Translations under genes and position numbers: made by a program
Assembly: GCA_016786495.1 (NCBI GenBank)
Contig: JAEUUJ010000046.1
Location: 1-64,000, forward strand
Source of the DNA: Cyclobacteriaceae bacterium
GTDB lineage: Bacteria; Bacteroidota; Bacteroidia; Cytophagales; Cyclobacteriaceae
Direction: 5' to 3'
DNA: 64,000 nt
Notes under the pieces: generated by a model
The model's database searches: none
Seen by the model: only the letters and a program-made list of their open reading frames with translations
What the model was told of the DNA's origin: nothing
In this document: positions 32,099 to 40,813 of the stretch, in pieces
Position numbering within the stretch: position 1 is the stretch's first letter
How the letters are laid out: each line of letters begins with the position of its first letter

Positions 32099-32257
32099 TG
32101 TAAGGTGTTGAAACTGGCAGACAAGCCCTCCTGTCTCGGGGGTGGAGAGTCAAGGATAAACGCAGGATAAGCCCCCGACTTGTCGGGGACTGGGGTTGAC
32201 CACCGCAGTTGTCCTGTAGCTAACTTCTCCGTGAAGGTTCGAAGCCTTCCCTTACAG
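32099..32257 (+). ncRNA. tRNA-like RNA with long structured variable-region insert
   Basis: A 159-base element folds like a tRNA: acceptor stem TGTAAGG (32099-32105) with CCTTACA (32250-32256), seven perfect pairs; D-arm TTG/CAA with a class II-like D-loop AAACTGGCAGA; anticodon-like arm CCCTC-CTGTCTC-GGGGG (32126-32142); T-arm GAAGG-TTCGAAG-CCTTC (32233-32249). The variable region is about 90 bases, closed by GGAGA/TCTCC, with an 8-pair stem CAGGATAA/TTGTCCTG and a CCCCGA/TCGGGG hairpin. The loop would read GUC but has U at position 37, where purines are the rule; G follows the acceptor stem and CCA is not encoded. A strong terminator follows. It may be a tRNA-derived regulatory RNA, a divergent class II tRNA, or a tRNA pseudogene carrying an insertion. 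Confidence 0.55.
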
Positions 32258-32287
32258 CAGTTTAGGTTAGTAAGTTATGAAAGTGGA

Positions 32288-32315
32288 AAGTCACCCGAAT
32301 CGGGTGACTTTTTGT
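32288..32315 (+). terminator. Strong intrinsic terminator after the tRNA-like RNA
   Basis: Stem AAAGTCACCCG/CGGGTGACTTT (11 pairs) with a 3-base AAT loop at 32298-32300, followed by TTTTTGTTTTT. It ends the RNA before the acyl-CoA ligase gene. Confidence 0.88.
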
Positions 32316-32384
32316 TTTTAGCGCAATCTGTAATGAACAATCGTTTGTTATATTCACACCGCAAGACTTTTAATACTCTGTGTG

Positions 32385-34055
32385 ATGGCAAACTTCCCCT
32401 GGCTTAAGAATTATCCTAAAGGCACTCCGGCTGAAATCAAACTCTATGAATATGAGTCGGTTGCTGACTTGTTCGAGAAAAGCTGCGCGAAGTTCAGCGA
32501 ACGGGAAGCGTTCGAAAACATGGGCGCCACCATGACGTACGGAGAAGTTGATCGCCTGTCGAGAGACTTCGCTGCGTATCTCCAAAGCATTGGATTGAAG
32601 AAAGGCGACCGCATTGCCATTCAGATGCCGAACCTGCTCCAGTTTCCGGTAGCGTTTTTTGGCGCGCTTCGGGCAGGACTTACCGTGGTGAATACAAATC
32701 CGCTCTACACGCCGCGGGAAATGGAACATCAGTTTAAAGACAGTGGCGCCAAAGCAATTGTAATCGTAGAAAACTTCGCTAACAGTCTGGAGAAGATTGT
32801 CAAGCACACCTCCATCGAGCACATCATTGTTACCCGGATTGGTGACATGATCCCCGGTGTGAAAGGATGGATTACCAATTTCGTGGTGAAAAACATCAAG
32901 AAGATGGTACCTGCCTATCACCTCGATAATATCATTTGGTTTAACGATACGCTGAAGAAAGGTGCTGCCCTGAAATTTAATAAACCGGCTATCGCGCTGG
33001 AAGACAATGCCGTGTTACAATACACGGGAGGAACCACCGGCATCGCAAAAGGAGCGCAGTTGTCGCACGCGAACATCGTTGCGCATAATTCGATGATTAC
33101 CGAGTGGTTTAAACCGTATCTGAATCAACGCGTGTCTCAGGAAGTGATCATCACCGCCATCCCGATGTATCACATCTTTGCCCTCACGGTGAACGGTGTG
33201 CTCATGTTCAGCGTAGGCGCAAAGAGTATATTGATTACAAACCCGCGCGACATCCCCGGCTTCTGCAAAGAGTTAAAGAAACACAAGTTCACGATCATTA
33301 CGGGTGTAAATACATTGTTCAATGGTTTAATGAACAACGCTGAATTCGCAAAGCTCGACTTCACACATCTGAAAGGTGCAGTAGGGGGCGGCATGGCAGT
33401 TCAGGATATTGTTGCAAAAAAATGGGAGCAGGTAACAGGCAAACCGCTGGTAGAAGGTTACGGCCTGAGCGAAACATCACCCGTACTGTGCTGCAATCCG
33501 CTTGACGGAACACATCACCTCGGTGCTATCGGGTTACCGATGCCAAGTACGGAAGTGGCTATTTTCGATGATGCGGGCAATCAGTTGCCGCAAGGCGAAC
33601 GCGGAGAAATCTGTGCGCGGGGCCCTCAGGTGATGAAGGGGTATTGGGAGAAAGATAACGAAGGCGTGTTCTTCCCGGGCGGTTGGTTCAAAACCGGGGA
33701 TATCGGGATGATGGATGCCGATGGCTTCTTTAAGATTGTGGATCGCAAGAAAGATATGATCAAGGTTTCCGGCTTCAACGTATTCCCGAATGAAATCGAG
33801 AATGTTGCGGCAGGTTATCCGAAGGTGCTTGAAGTGGCTGCCATCGGTGTTCCGGATGAGAAGTCTGGCGAGGCGATCAAACTGTTTGTGACCAAACGCG
33901 ATGAGTCGTTAACCGAGGATGAATTGAAAAAATACCTCCACGAGAATCTCACGAATTACAAAGTACCTAAATACGTAGTTTTCCGAACGGAATTGCCGAA
34001 AACTAATGTGGGAAAAATCCTCAGGCGTGCTTTGAAAGAAGAGGAGGCGAAGTGA
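32385..34055 (+). CDS. fadD: Long-chain fatty acid-CoA ligase
   Basis: A 556-residue adenylate-forming enzyme. Core motifs are P-loop YTGGTTGIAKGA (about residue 207), GYGLSETSPV, the hinge region GWFKTGDIG and DRKKDMIKVSGFNVFPNEIE, and the C-terminal Lys in PKTNVGKILRR. It activates long-chain fatty acids to acyl-CoA through an acyl-adenylate in the cytoplasm. I chose ATG 32385, preceded directly by an in-frame GTG. It stands alone after the tRNA-like RNA terminator. The related thiolase and acyl-CoA-binding protein genes in the window support active fatty acid turnover. Substrate chain length cannot be read. Confidence 0.93.
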   Translation: MANFPWLKNYPKGTPAEIKLYEYESVADLFEKSCAKFSEREAFENMGATMTYGEVDRLSRDFAAYLQSIGLKKGDRIAIQMPNLLQFPVAFFGALRAGLTVVNTNPLYTPREMEHQFKDSGAKAIVIVENFANSLEKIVKHTSIEHIIVTRIGDMIPGVKGWITNFVVKNIKKMVPAYHLDNIIWFNDTLKKGAALKFNKPAIALEDNAVLQYTGGTTGIAKGAQLSHANIVAHNSMITEWFKPYLNQRVSQEVIITAIPMYHIFALTVNGVLMFSVGAKSILITNPRDIPGFCKELKKHKFTIITGVNTLFNGLMNNAEFAKLDFTHLKGAVGGGMAVQDIVAKKWEQVTGKPLVEGYGLSETSPVLCCNPLDGTHHLGAIGLPMPSTEVAIFDDAGNQLPQGERGEICARGPQVMKGYWEKDNEGVFFPGGWFKTGDIGMMDADGFFKIVDRKKDMIKVSGFNVFPNEIENVAAGYPKVLEVAAIGVPDEKSGEAIKLFVTKRDESLTEDELKKYLHENLTNYKVPKYVVFRTELPKTNVGKILRRALKEEEAK

Positions 34056-34086
34056 TCTTTGCGGACCATTTCAAAACCAACTAAAC

Positions 34087-35163
34087 ATGCGTTTTTTAAG
34101 TGCCGTTTTGCTGATCGTTCTCGTTCACGCAGCGGCTTCTGCACAAATGAAATCCGGTGCCGATTCATTGCTGTATGTCAATGAAAAGCACCTGAAAAAT
34201 ATCAAACAACTCACGTTTGGCGGTGACAACGCCGAAGCGTACTGGAGCTTTAACAGCAAGATGTTAACCTTTCAGTCGAACAATAAAGCGTGGGGTAACA
34301 ACTGCGATCAGATCTACTACCTCGATGTAAAGAAATCTGATCTTCGCAAAAAGCAGCCGCAACGAATCAGCAACGGTGATGGCCGGACAACATGTTCGTT
34401 CTTCATGCCGGGCGACAAGACAATTCTTTTTGCATCGACTCACCTTGGCGGAAAGGAATGTCCGAAAGATCCTGAACGCGCTCCCGGTGGAAAGTACCTG
34501 TGGCCGATCTATGATACATACGATATCTTCATTGCCGACCGGAAAGGAAACATCCGGAAACAACTCACGAGCACCCCGGGTTATGATGCAGAGGCGACTG
34601 TTTCACCAAAAGGTGACAAGATTGTATTCACCTCTACACGCAATGGCGACCTTGACTTATACATCATGGATATTGATGGATCGAATGTAAAACAGATCAC
34701 GCATGAAATCGGTTATGATGGCGGTGCATTCTTTTCACCGGATGGAAAGAAGATTGTATTCCGCGCTTCGCGCTTTTCTACCGATGAAGAAAAGAAAGAG
34801 TACATGGAGTATCTGAAACAAGGACTCGTTGCACCAACCAAGATGGAAATCTTTACCTGCAATGTGGACGGATCAGATTTAAAACAGATTACCCGGTTAG
34901 GCAAAGCCAACTGGGCACCTTTTTATACACCGGATGGCAAGAAGATCATTTTCTCGTCCAACCATCACGGACAGCGTGGGTATCAGTTCAACTTGTTTAT
35001 GGTGAATGAAGACGGATCCGGCCTGGAGCAAATCACATACGATGGCGTGTTCGATTCGTTCCCGATGTTTTCACCGGATGGAAAGAAGCTTGTGTTTTCA
35101 TCCAACCGTAACAACAAAGGCACCCGCGATACCAACTTGTTCGTTGCCGAGTGGGTTGACTGA
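34087..35163 (+). CDS. TolB-like PD40 beta-propeller exported protein
   Basis: A 358-residue protein with a signal peptide (LSAVLLIVLVHAAASAQ) and repeated PD40/WD40-like units with the pattern FSPDGKKIVF or FTSTRNGDLDLYIMDIDGSN, forming a six- or seven-bladed propeller. It resembles the TolB C-terminal domain without the TolB N-terminal domain, and the periplasmic DPP-IV N-terminal-like propellers of Bacteroidota. Its periplasmic role is unknown; such proteins often act as binding platforms or partners of peptidases. A -7-like box GATCTTTG (34054-34061) overlaps the fadD stop, and a strong terminator follows at 35186-35210, so it is probably a single transcription unit. Confidence 0.85.
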   Translation: MRFLSAVLLIVLVHAAASAQMKSGADSLLYVNEKHLKNIKQLTFGGDNAEAYWSFNSKMLTFQSNNKAWGNNCDQIYYLDVKKSDLRKKQPQRISNGDGRTTCSFFMPGDKTILFASTHLGGKECPKDPERAPGGKYLWPIYDTYDIFIADRKGNIRKQLTSTPGYDAEATVSPKGDKIVFTSTRNGDLDLYIMDIDGSNVKQITHEIGYDGGAFFSPDGKKIVFRASRFSTDEEKKEYMEYLKQGLVAPTKMEIFTCNVDGSDLKQITRLGKANWAPFYTPDGKKIIFSSNHHGQRGYQFNLFMVNEDGSGLEQITYDGVFDSFPMFSPDGKKLVFSSNRNNKGTRDTNLFVAEWVD

Positions 35164-35185
35164 GAATTCTTGTGAATGTTTATCG

Positions 35186-35213
35186 AAAGCCCCGGTTGAT
35201 TCGGGGCTTTTTT
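35186..35213 (+). terminator. Intrinsic terminator after the TolB-like gene
   Basis: Arms AAAGCCCCG (35186-35194) and CGGGGCTTT (35202-35210), 7-base loop, then TTT and an A/T-rich tail. Confidence 0.85.
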
Positions 35214-35226
35214 ATTGGTTGACGTG

Positions 35227-35234
35227 TATATTTG
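35227..35234 (+). promoter_or_regulatory. -7 promoter box of the GH3 gene
   Basis: TATATTTG matches TAnnTTTG exactly and lies 25 bases before the ATG at 35260, just after the terminator of the previous gene. No convincing -33 element is seen. Confidence 0.55.
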
Positions 35235-35259
35235 TTAGTCGACAAACAATCTCCTCGTT

Positions 35260-37437
35260 ATGATCAGAAAGCACGTTTTTAAATGGGTTATCGTATCGGT
35301 TGTGATGGCCGGCTTTGTTGGATGTACCGGAACCCCCGAAAAGAAGACGCTTTCGGTTGAGCAGAAGATCGATTCGTTGCTGACGGAAATGACGCTGGAA
35401 GAGAAGGTCACGATGATTCATGCCAACGCATCGTTTACTACCGGTGCAGTGCCGCGCCTGGGCATTCCGGAATGGACGATGTCTGACGGGCCGCATGGCG
35501 TTCGGAAAGAGCATGGCCGCGGCTGGGTGGGTAGTGAAAGCCCGGAGTACTTTGCCACCTATCTGCCGGTAGGTGTATCGCTTGCTTCAACATGGAATCC
35601 CGAACTCGGCTACACGTTTGGCCAGGTGCTCGGTGAAGAGGCACGGTATCGGGGTAAGGATGTGATTCTGGGACCGGGAATCAATATTTTAAGAACCCCG
35701 CTTAACGGCAGAAACTTTGAATACATGAGCGAAGACCCGTACCTGATATCAAAGATGGTGGTTGGGTATATCAAGGGGGTGCAGGATCAAAACGTTGCTG
35801 CATGTGTTAAACATTATCTCGCGAACAATCAGGAAACAGATCGTAACACGGTAAGTGTTGAAATGAGCGAGCGCACGCTTCGAGAGATTTACCTGCCTGG
35901 GTTTGCTGCTGCTGTGAAAGATGGCGGAGTCTACACACTGATGGGTGCATACAATAAATTCCGTGGCCAGTATTGTACGCATCACGAATACCTGATCAAC
36001 AAAGTTTTGAAAGACGAGCTGGGCTTTGAGGGAGCCGTGATCAGCGATTGGGGTGCCGTGCACAATACGCTCGAGGCGTTAAAATTTGGGACAGACGTAG
36101 AAATGGGAACCGATCTTTCGCAGGGGGATAAGAAAGATTACACAAAGTTTTTCATGGGGGATACGGTGATCAGTCTGGTTAAGTCGGGCACCATCAGTGA
36201 GTCGTTGATTAACGATAAAGTAAGGAGAATCCTTCGCGTCATGTACAAAACGAACGTGATTGGAGGAGAAAAACGAATGGAAGGTTCGTTTAACACTCCG
36301 GAGCATCAGGCGGCAGCCTTGAAAATTGCTGAAGAGGCTATCGTATTGTTAAAAAATGAAGGGAATCTGTTGCCGCTGAATAAGTCGATGTTGAAAAATG
36401 TTGCCGTGATCGGAGCAAATGCAAGCCGTAAGCAGGGCGGAGGAGGCGGAAGCTCGCAGGTAAACGCAAAGTATGAGATTACCCCGCTTCAGGGAATCGA
36501 AAAAGTGTTGTTTGAAAATGTAGAGGTTACGTATGCGGAAGGATATGAAGTAACGCGGAACGCAAAAATAAATACCGATAAAATCAAAGAAGCGGCCGAA
36601 GCTGCAAAGAATGCTGACGCATCTATTCTGGTGTGTGGTTGGGTTCATGGGTACACCGACTTATGGAATGATAACGCCTACGATGCAGAAAGTGTGGATA
36701 AGCCGAATATGTTTTTGCCATTCGGACAGGATGAATTGATCAACGCAGTACTGAAGGTAAATCCGAATACGATCATTGTGATCATGGGAGGCGGCCCGGT
36801 TGACATGACCCGGTGGGAAAGTAAAGCAAAAGCAATTGTGTTCGCGGGCTATCCGGGCATGGAAGGTGGAACCGCGATCGCAAGAGTCATCTTTGGTGAT
36901 GTGAATCCGTCTGGTAAGCTAACGATGACTTTTCCGAAAAGATTGGAAGACAGTCCCGCGCACGCGATCGGAGAGTATCCCGGAAAGGATAATGTTGTGT
37001 ATTACAACGAAGGCATCATGGTGGGCTATCGGTATTTCGACACGAAGAAGGTTGAGCCGCAGTTCCCGTTTGGTCATGGACTGTCGTACACGACTTTTTT
37101 GTATGAAAATCTTCAGCTTACAAAAGGCGACAATCAATCGGTAATCGCTACGGTCACGGTTCGCAACACCGGCAGCCGCCCCGGGGCCGAAGTGATGCAG
37201 CTCTACGTAAAAGATGTTGAGAGTTCGGTTGAGCGCCCGGATAAAGAACTCAAAGGCTTTCAGAAGGTGTTTCTTCAGCCGGGTGAAAGTAAGGACATCA
37301 TCCTCACCCTTTCGGTGGATGCGTTTCGGTTTTTTGACGAAAAGAAGATGGAGTGGGTGCTGGAGCCCGGCAAGTTTCAGGTCATGGCAGGGAGTTCTTC
37401 GCGCGATATCCGGCTCACCAAAGAAATTGAATTGTAG
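35260..37437 (+). CDS. GH3 family beta-glucosidase, lipoprotein
   Basis: A 725-residue glycoside hydrolase family 3 enzyme. It carries a lipoprotein signal (MAGFVGC, Cys at about residue 22), a TIM-barrel domain with the nucleophile Asp in GAVISDWGAVHN, a second alpha/beta domain (ADASILVCGWVHG region), and a C-terminal fibronectin III-like domain (about residues 620-720, VTVRNTGSRPGAEVMQLYV). It likely splits beta-glucosides or other beta-linked sugars at the cell surface or in the periplasm. It is not in a SusCD polysaccharide locus, so the substrate is open. The convergent ClC gene ends one base after its stop. Confidence 0.92.
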   Translation: MIRKHVFKWVIVSVVMAGFVGCTGTPEKKTLSVEQKIDSLLTEMTLEEKVTMIHANASFTTGAVPRLGIPEWTMSDGPHGVRKEHGRGWVGSESPEYFATYLPVGVSLASTWNPELGYTFGQVLGEEARYRGKDVILGPGINILRTPLNGRNFEYMSEDPYLISKMVVGYIKGVQDQNVAACVKHYLANNQETDRNTVSVEMSERTLREIYLPGFAAAVKDGGVYTLMGAYNKFRGQYCTHHEYLINKVLKDELGFEGAVISDWGAVHNTLEALKFGTDVEMGTDLSQGDKKDYTKFFMGDTVISLVKSGTISESLINDKVRRILRVMYKTNVIGGEKRMEGSFNTPEHQAAALKIAEEAIVLLKNEGNLLPLNKSMLKNVAVIGANASRKQGGGGGSSQVNAKYEITPLQGIEKVLFENVEVTYAEGYEVTRNAKINTDKIKEAAEAAKNADASILVCGWVHGYTDLWNDNAYDAESVDKPNMFLPFGQDELINAVLKVNPNTIIVIMGGGPVDMTRWESKAKAIVFAGYPGMEGGTAIARVIFGDVNPSGKLTMTFPKRLEDSPAHAIGEYPGKDNVVYYNEGIMVGYRYFDTKKVEPQFPFGHGLSYTTFLYENLQLTKGDNQSVIATVTVRNTGSRPGAEVMQLYVKDVESSVERPDKELKGFQKVFLQPGESKDIILTLSVDAFRFFDEKKMEWVLEPGKFQVMAGSSSRDIRLTKEIEL

Positions 37438-39216
37438 TTAGTGAACGCTGCGTTCAATCAACTGCGTCCGGTAGTTGTTGAAAATCACCGACTTTGAAAT
37501 GAAGCCTGCGTAGGTGCCGTTCGATACAACGGGTAGATTCCAGGCATGCGTTTCGTCAAACTTTTGCATTACGCTTTCCATCGATTCATTTACGGAAACC
37601 ACTGCCTGCGGTCGCTGCATCAGTTCTTTAATCAGAACTTTGTCGTAAAGTTCCTGGTGAAACATAATCTCGCGGATTGAGTCGAGTTGAATGATTCCGA
37701 CAAGTTTCTGCTCGTCTGTTATTACCGGATAAATGTTCCGGTGCGATTTTTCGATGATGGCAATCAATTCCCGCAATCGAGCTTTTTCATTCACCGGTTG
37801 GAAGTCTTTTTCCAGAATACCTTCAAGCGTGATGTACGACAGGATTTTCTTATCGCGGTCATGCGTAATCAACTCGCCTTTCTTCGCCAGTTTCTTCGTG
37901 TCGATCGAATCCGGGTCGAAGATTTTAACCAGTACGTAGGCAACCGACGAAACAATCATTAACGGGATCATCAACCCGTAGCCGCCTGTAATCTCAGCGA
38001 TCAAAAATATCGCAGTTAGCGGAGCATGCATAACCCCTGTCATCACTCCGGCCATCGCGACAAGCGTAAAATTGCTTTCCGGTAGTTTGGCAAGGCCTGT
38101 CATGTTTACGGCACGCGCGAACACAAATCCCGAGAAGGCGCCAATCATGAGGGAAGGAGCGAAGTTGCCTCCGTTTCCACCGCCACTCAGGGTGGCCGCA
38201 GTGGCAATGGCTTTTACAAAAACCATCGCGCCAATGAACAGTAAAATATACCAGTCGTTCGTGAGCAAATCTTTGAAGGCACTGTTGACCAGCAGGTTTT
38301 GTGTGTTCGATTCAGAAAGTGAGATGATGCTGGAATACCCTTCACCAAAAAGCGGTGGGAACAAAAAGATTAGCCCCATCAGCAGCAGTCCGCCGGCAAT
38401 CGCTTTCACGTATGGCCGTTTAATCGCATCGAACGCACCATCAATCTTCATGAAGGTTCGTGAGTGATAAATAGAAATAAAGCCCGCAAACAGTCCCAGC
38501 AGAATGTAGAAATGCGTGTTGCCGAAGTTGAATGCTTCCTGTGTTGTGAACGACATCAGAATACCCTGCTTCAAAACCACCTTTGAGCACAGGGTACCGA
38601 TGGCTGCAGCAATAATCAGCGGAATAAAGGCAGTGGCGCTGATGTCAATCAGTAAAACCTCAATGGCGAACAGCACTCCGGCAATGGGAGCGTTAAATGC
38701 GGCCGCGATACCGGCAGCTGCTCCGCACGATAGCAACAACGTTCGATTCTTGTAGTTAAGGTGATAAGTTCTGGAAAAGTTGGAGCCAATACCGGCTCCC
38801 GTAACGGCAATGGGCGCCTCCAATCCGGACGATCCGCCAAAGCCGATTGTAATCCCGCTGGTAATCACGTGTGCGAACATGTGAACGGGCGCCAACAAGC
38901 TCGACTTGCGCGAAATAGAGTACAGGACAAACGCAGTTCCTTTTTCGAGCTTACCCTTGTGGAACCGGTTAACGTACGTTACCACCAGCAGTAACCCAAT
39001 CAGGGGGAAGAAGGGATATAAGTAGTATTCGGAGATGAAGGTTGTGTTATCGGTAAGCGACTTATCAATGTAGTGCACGAACGATTTCAAAATCACCGCT
39101 GCCAGGCCGGCCGTGAAGCCGATCATCGCGCTTGACAGAATCAGAAACTGTCGTTCACTTAGCCGCTTTTGTGTCCAGTTGAGAAAGAACGTATGCCACC
39201 GTACCCAAACCTTCAT
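37438..39216 (-). CDS. ClC-family chloride channel/transporter with CBS domains
   Basis: A 592-residue membrane protein: about residues 20-430 form the ClC body, with selectivity and gating regions GGSSGLEAPIAVTGAG (Glu in the gate position), AAFNAPIAGVLFAIE and GGGNGGNFAPSLMIGAFSG; residues about 450-590 carry a CBS pair (TDEQKLVGIIQLDSI and VSNGTYAGFISKS). It moves chloride or another anion across the inner membrane; proton coupling is not decided here. The CBS domains may sense nucleotides. A perfect -7 box lies only five bases upstream of the start (39222-39229), so the mRNA may be leaderless. Confidence 0.92.
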   Translation of the reverse strand: MKVWVRWHTFFLNWTQKRLSERQFLILSSAMIGFTAGLAAVILKSFVHYIDKSLTDNTTFISEYYLYPFFPLIGLLLVVTYVNRFHKGKLEKGTAFVLYSISRKSSLLAPVHMFAHVITSGITIGFGGSSGLEAPIAVTGAGIGSNFSRTYHLNYKNRTLLLSCGAAAGIAAAFNAPIAGVLFAIEVLLIDISATAFIPLIIAAAIGTLCSKVVLKQGILMSFTTQEAFNFGNTHFYILLGLFAGFISIYHSRTFMKIDGAFDAIKRPYVKAIAGGLLLMGLIFLFPPLFGEGYSSIISLSESNTQNLLVNSAFKDLLTNDWYILLFIGAMVFVKAIATAATLSGGGNGGNFAPSLMIGAFSGFVFARAVNMTGLAKLPESNFTLVAMAGVMTGVMHAPLTAIFLIAEITGGYGLMIPLMIVSSVAYVLVKIFDPDSIDTKKLAKKGELITHDRDKKILSYITLEGILEKDFQPVNEKARLRELIAIIEKSHRNIYPVITDEQKLVGIIQLDSIREIMFHQELYDKVLIKELMQRPQAVVSVNESMESVMQKFDETHAWNLPVVSNGTYAGFISKSVIFNNYRTQLIERSVH

Positions 39217-39221
39217 GCGGC

Positions 39222-39229
39222 CAAACTTA
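39222..39229 (-). promoter_or_regulatory. -7 promoter box very close to the ClC start codon
   Basis: On the minus strand TAAGTTTG matches the consensus exactly and ends five bases before the ATG at 39216. The expected transcription start would fall on or right next to the start codon. Confidence 0.45.
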
Positions 39230-39343
39230 GGCCGATAAACCTAAAATGCCAAAAATTGGTTATAGTAACGGTTACTTTTACAACCTGTTGCGATTATATC
39301 CGTAAGGTTTTGACAGGACCCTTAAATTCAATTATTTAGCTTC

Positions 39344-40813
39344 ATGAAGCAGCATTTGGAGAAAGACGAATTCCGCAAGCTTACCACTCAGGAAAAAGCG
39401 CTTCGTATCAACCTTCGATCAGATATTTACGGCTCGTTTGCCGAAATCGGGGCGGGTCAGGAAGTTGCCGCCAATTTTTTCAAGGCGGGCGGGGCCTCCG
39501 GCACCATTGCGAAAACCATTTCGGCTTACGACATGAAGTTCAGCGATGCGATTTACGGGTATTGCGACCGGTATGTATGTGAAGCCCGGCTCGAGAAAAT
39601 GCTCGACCATGAGTATGAATTGCTAAGCGAGCGCCTCCCGCATCGCATTGATAATACACGCTTTTTTGCTTTTGCTGATACGGTGGAGGTGCTGAACTTC
39701 GACCGGTCGAACCAGGCCCATGGATGGATCGGGCTTCGCTTTCAGCTTAATCCTCACTCTCAACCGAACGATTGCGTTATTCACGTGAAGATGCACGACA
39801 ACGATCCGTTGCAGCAGCAGGTGGCGCTTGGCGTGGTGGGTGTGAACATGATTTACGCGTGTTCGTTTCTTTCCGACCCTGAAGAGATCCTGATGTCGCT
39901 GGTCGATGGATTGTCGGGCAGACGTATTGAAGTCGATATGTTCCGGCTTTCCGGTCCCGATTTCCGTCATGTGGATAACCGCCTGATGGCATTGAAGCTG
40001 GTTAAAAACGGACTTACCAAAGCAGCGATGTTCGGACCTGACGGACAGGTAATGCTTCCTTCTGATGAATTGTATAAGAAGAACGTACTGGTGTTGCGCG
40101 GCCGTTTTCGTCCGGTAACACATGTGAATGTAGATATGCTGCTGGCTTCCCGCAGACACTTCAGAAGAGAAGCTGACGTTGACCGGTCGAACATTGTGGT
40201 GCTCACCGAGCTTACGCTGAATGACCTGAGTGCTGACGGTAACATCGATGAGAAAGACTTCCTGCACCGCGTGAACATCATTTGCTCACTTGGACAAACG
40301 GTAATGATCTCAAATTACTTTGAGTACTACCGCCTGGTGGAGTACTTGTCTAAAATCACGAAAGGGAAGAAGATCGGTATCATCATGGGTATCTTCGCCC
40401 TGCAGAAAGTATTTGACGAGAGCACGTATTCCAACATCCGCGGTGGAATTCTCGAGTGCTTTGCTTCGCTCTTCGGTTCAAACGTGAAACTCTACATCTA
40501 TCCGGCCAGCCGGAATGCGCCTCCGGAGTTGTTTACACTGAAAGATTTTGAAGCTGAGCTTCCCGCTAATTTGAAGAGCCTTTTCCGGTATCTGATGGAA
40601 AACAACAAGCTGGAAGATATCAACGATGCGAATATCCAGAACCTTCACATCATTTCCGACAATGTGCTGGCGATGATCCGCAAAGGTGAAGCCGGCTGGG
40701 AGAAATTTGTTCCGCATAAGGTTGAAGATGCTATCAAAGAACTTGGTTTGTTCGATTATCCCGCGAAAAAAGAGGCAGTCGAAGTTAGCACTGCTTCACC
40801 AATCGGAAAATAA
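39344..40813 (+). CDS. Conserved protein of unknown function (FAEIGAGQEVA family)
   Basis: A 489-residue soluble protein. The N-terminal part SDIYGSFAEIGAGQEVAANF and SAYDMKFSDAIYG mark a widely spread family that I know only from its sequence; other conserved parts are MIYACSFLSDPEEILMSLVD, FRPVTHVNVDMLL and SNYFEYYRLVEYLSK. Databases often name it nicotinate-nucleotide adenylyltransferase or TonB-dependent receptor, but it has no HxGH nucleotidyltransferase motif at the N-terminus, no signal peptide and no barrel, so neither name is supported. It stands alone between convergent genes. No function is proposed. Confidence 0.8.
   Translation: MKQHLEKDEFRKLTTQEKALRINLRSDIYGSFAEIGAGQEVAANFFKAGGASGTIAKTISAYDMKFSDAIYGYCDRYVCEARLEKMLDHEYELLSERLPHRIDNTRFFAFADTVEVLNFDRSNQAHGWIGLRFQLNPHSQPNDCVIHVKMHDNDPLQQQVALGVVGVNMIYACSFLSDPEEILMSLVDGLSGRRIEVDMFRLSGPDFRHVDNRLMALKLVKNGLTKAAMFGPDGQVMLPSDELYKKNVLVLRGRFRPVTHVNVDMLLASRRHFRREADVDRSNIVVLTELTLNDLSADGNIDEKDFLHRVNIICSLGQTVMISNYFEYYRLVEYLSKITKGKKIGIIMGIFALQKVFDESTYSNIRGGILECFASLFGSNVKLYIYPASRNAPPELFTLKDFEAELPANLKSLFRYLMENNKLEDINDANIQNLHIISDNVLAMIRKGEAGWEKFVPHKVEDAIKELGLFDYPAKKEAVEVSTASPIGK

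Noticed and set aside
32099..32257. tmRNA or an intron-containing tRNA-Leu
   Set aside because: Too short for a one-piece tmRNA and no tag reading frame is seen. The anticodon-like arm is complete and not interrupted, so an intron in the loop (as in the group I intron of tRNA-Leu) does not fit.
39344..40813. Names TonB-dependent receptor or nicotinate-nucleotide adenylyltransferase for this gene
   Set aside because: There is no signal peptide, plug or barrel, and no HxGH motif; these names are probably propagated errors.
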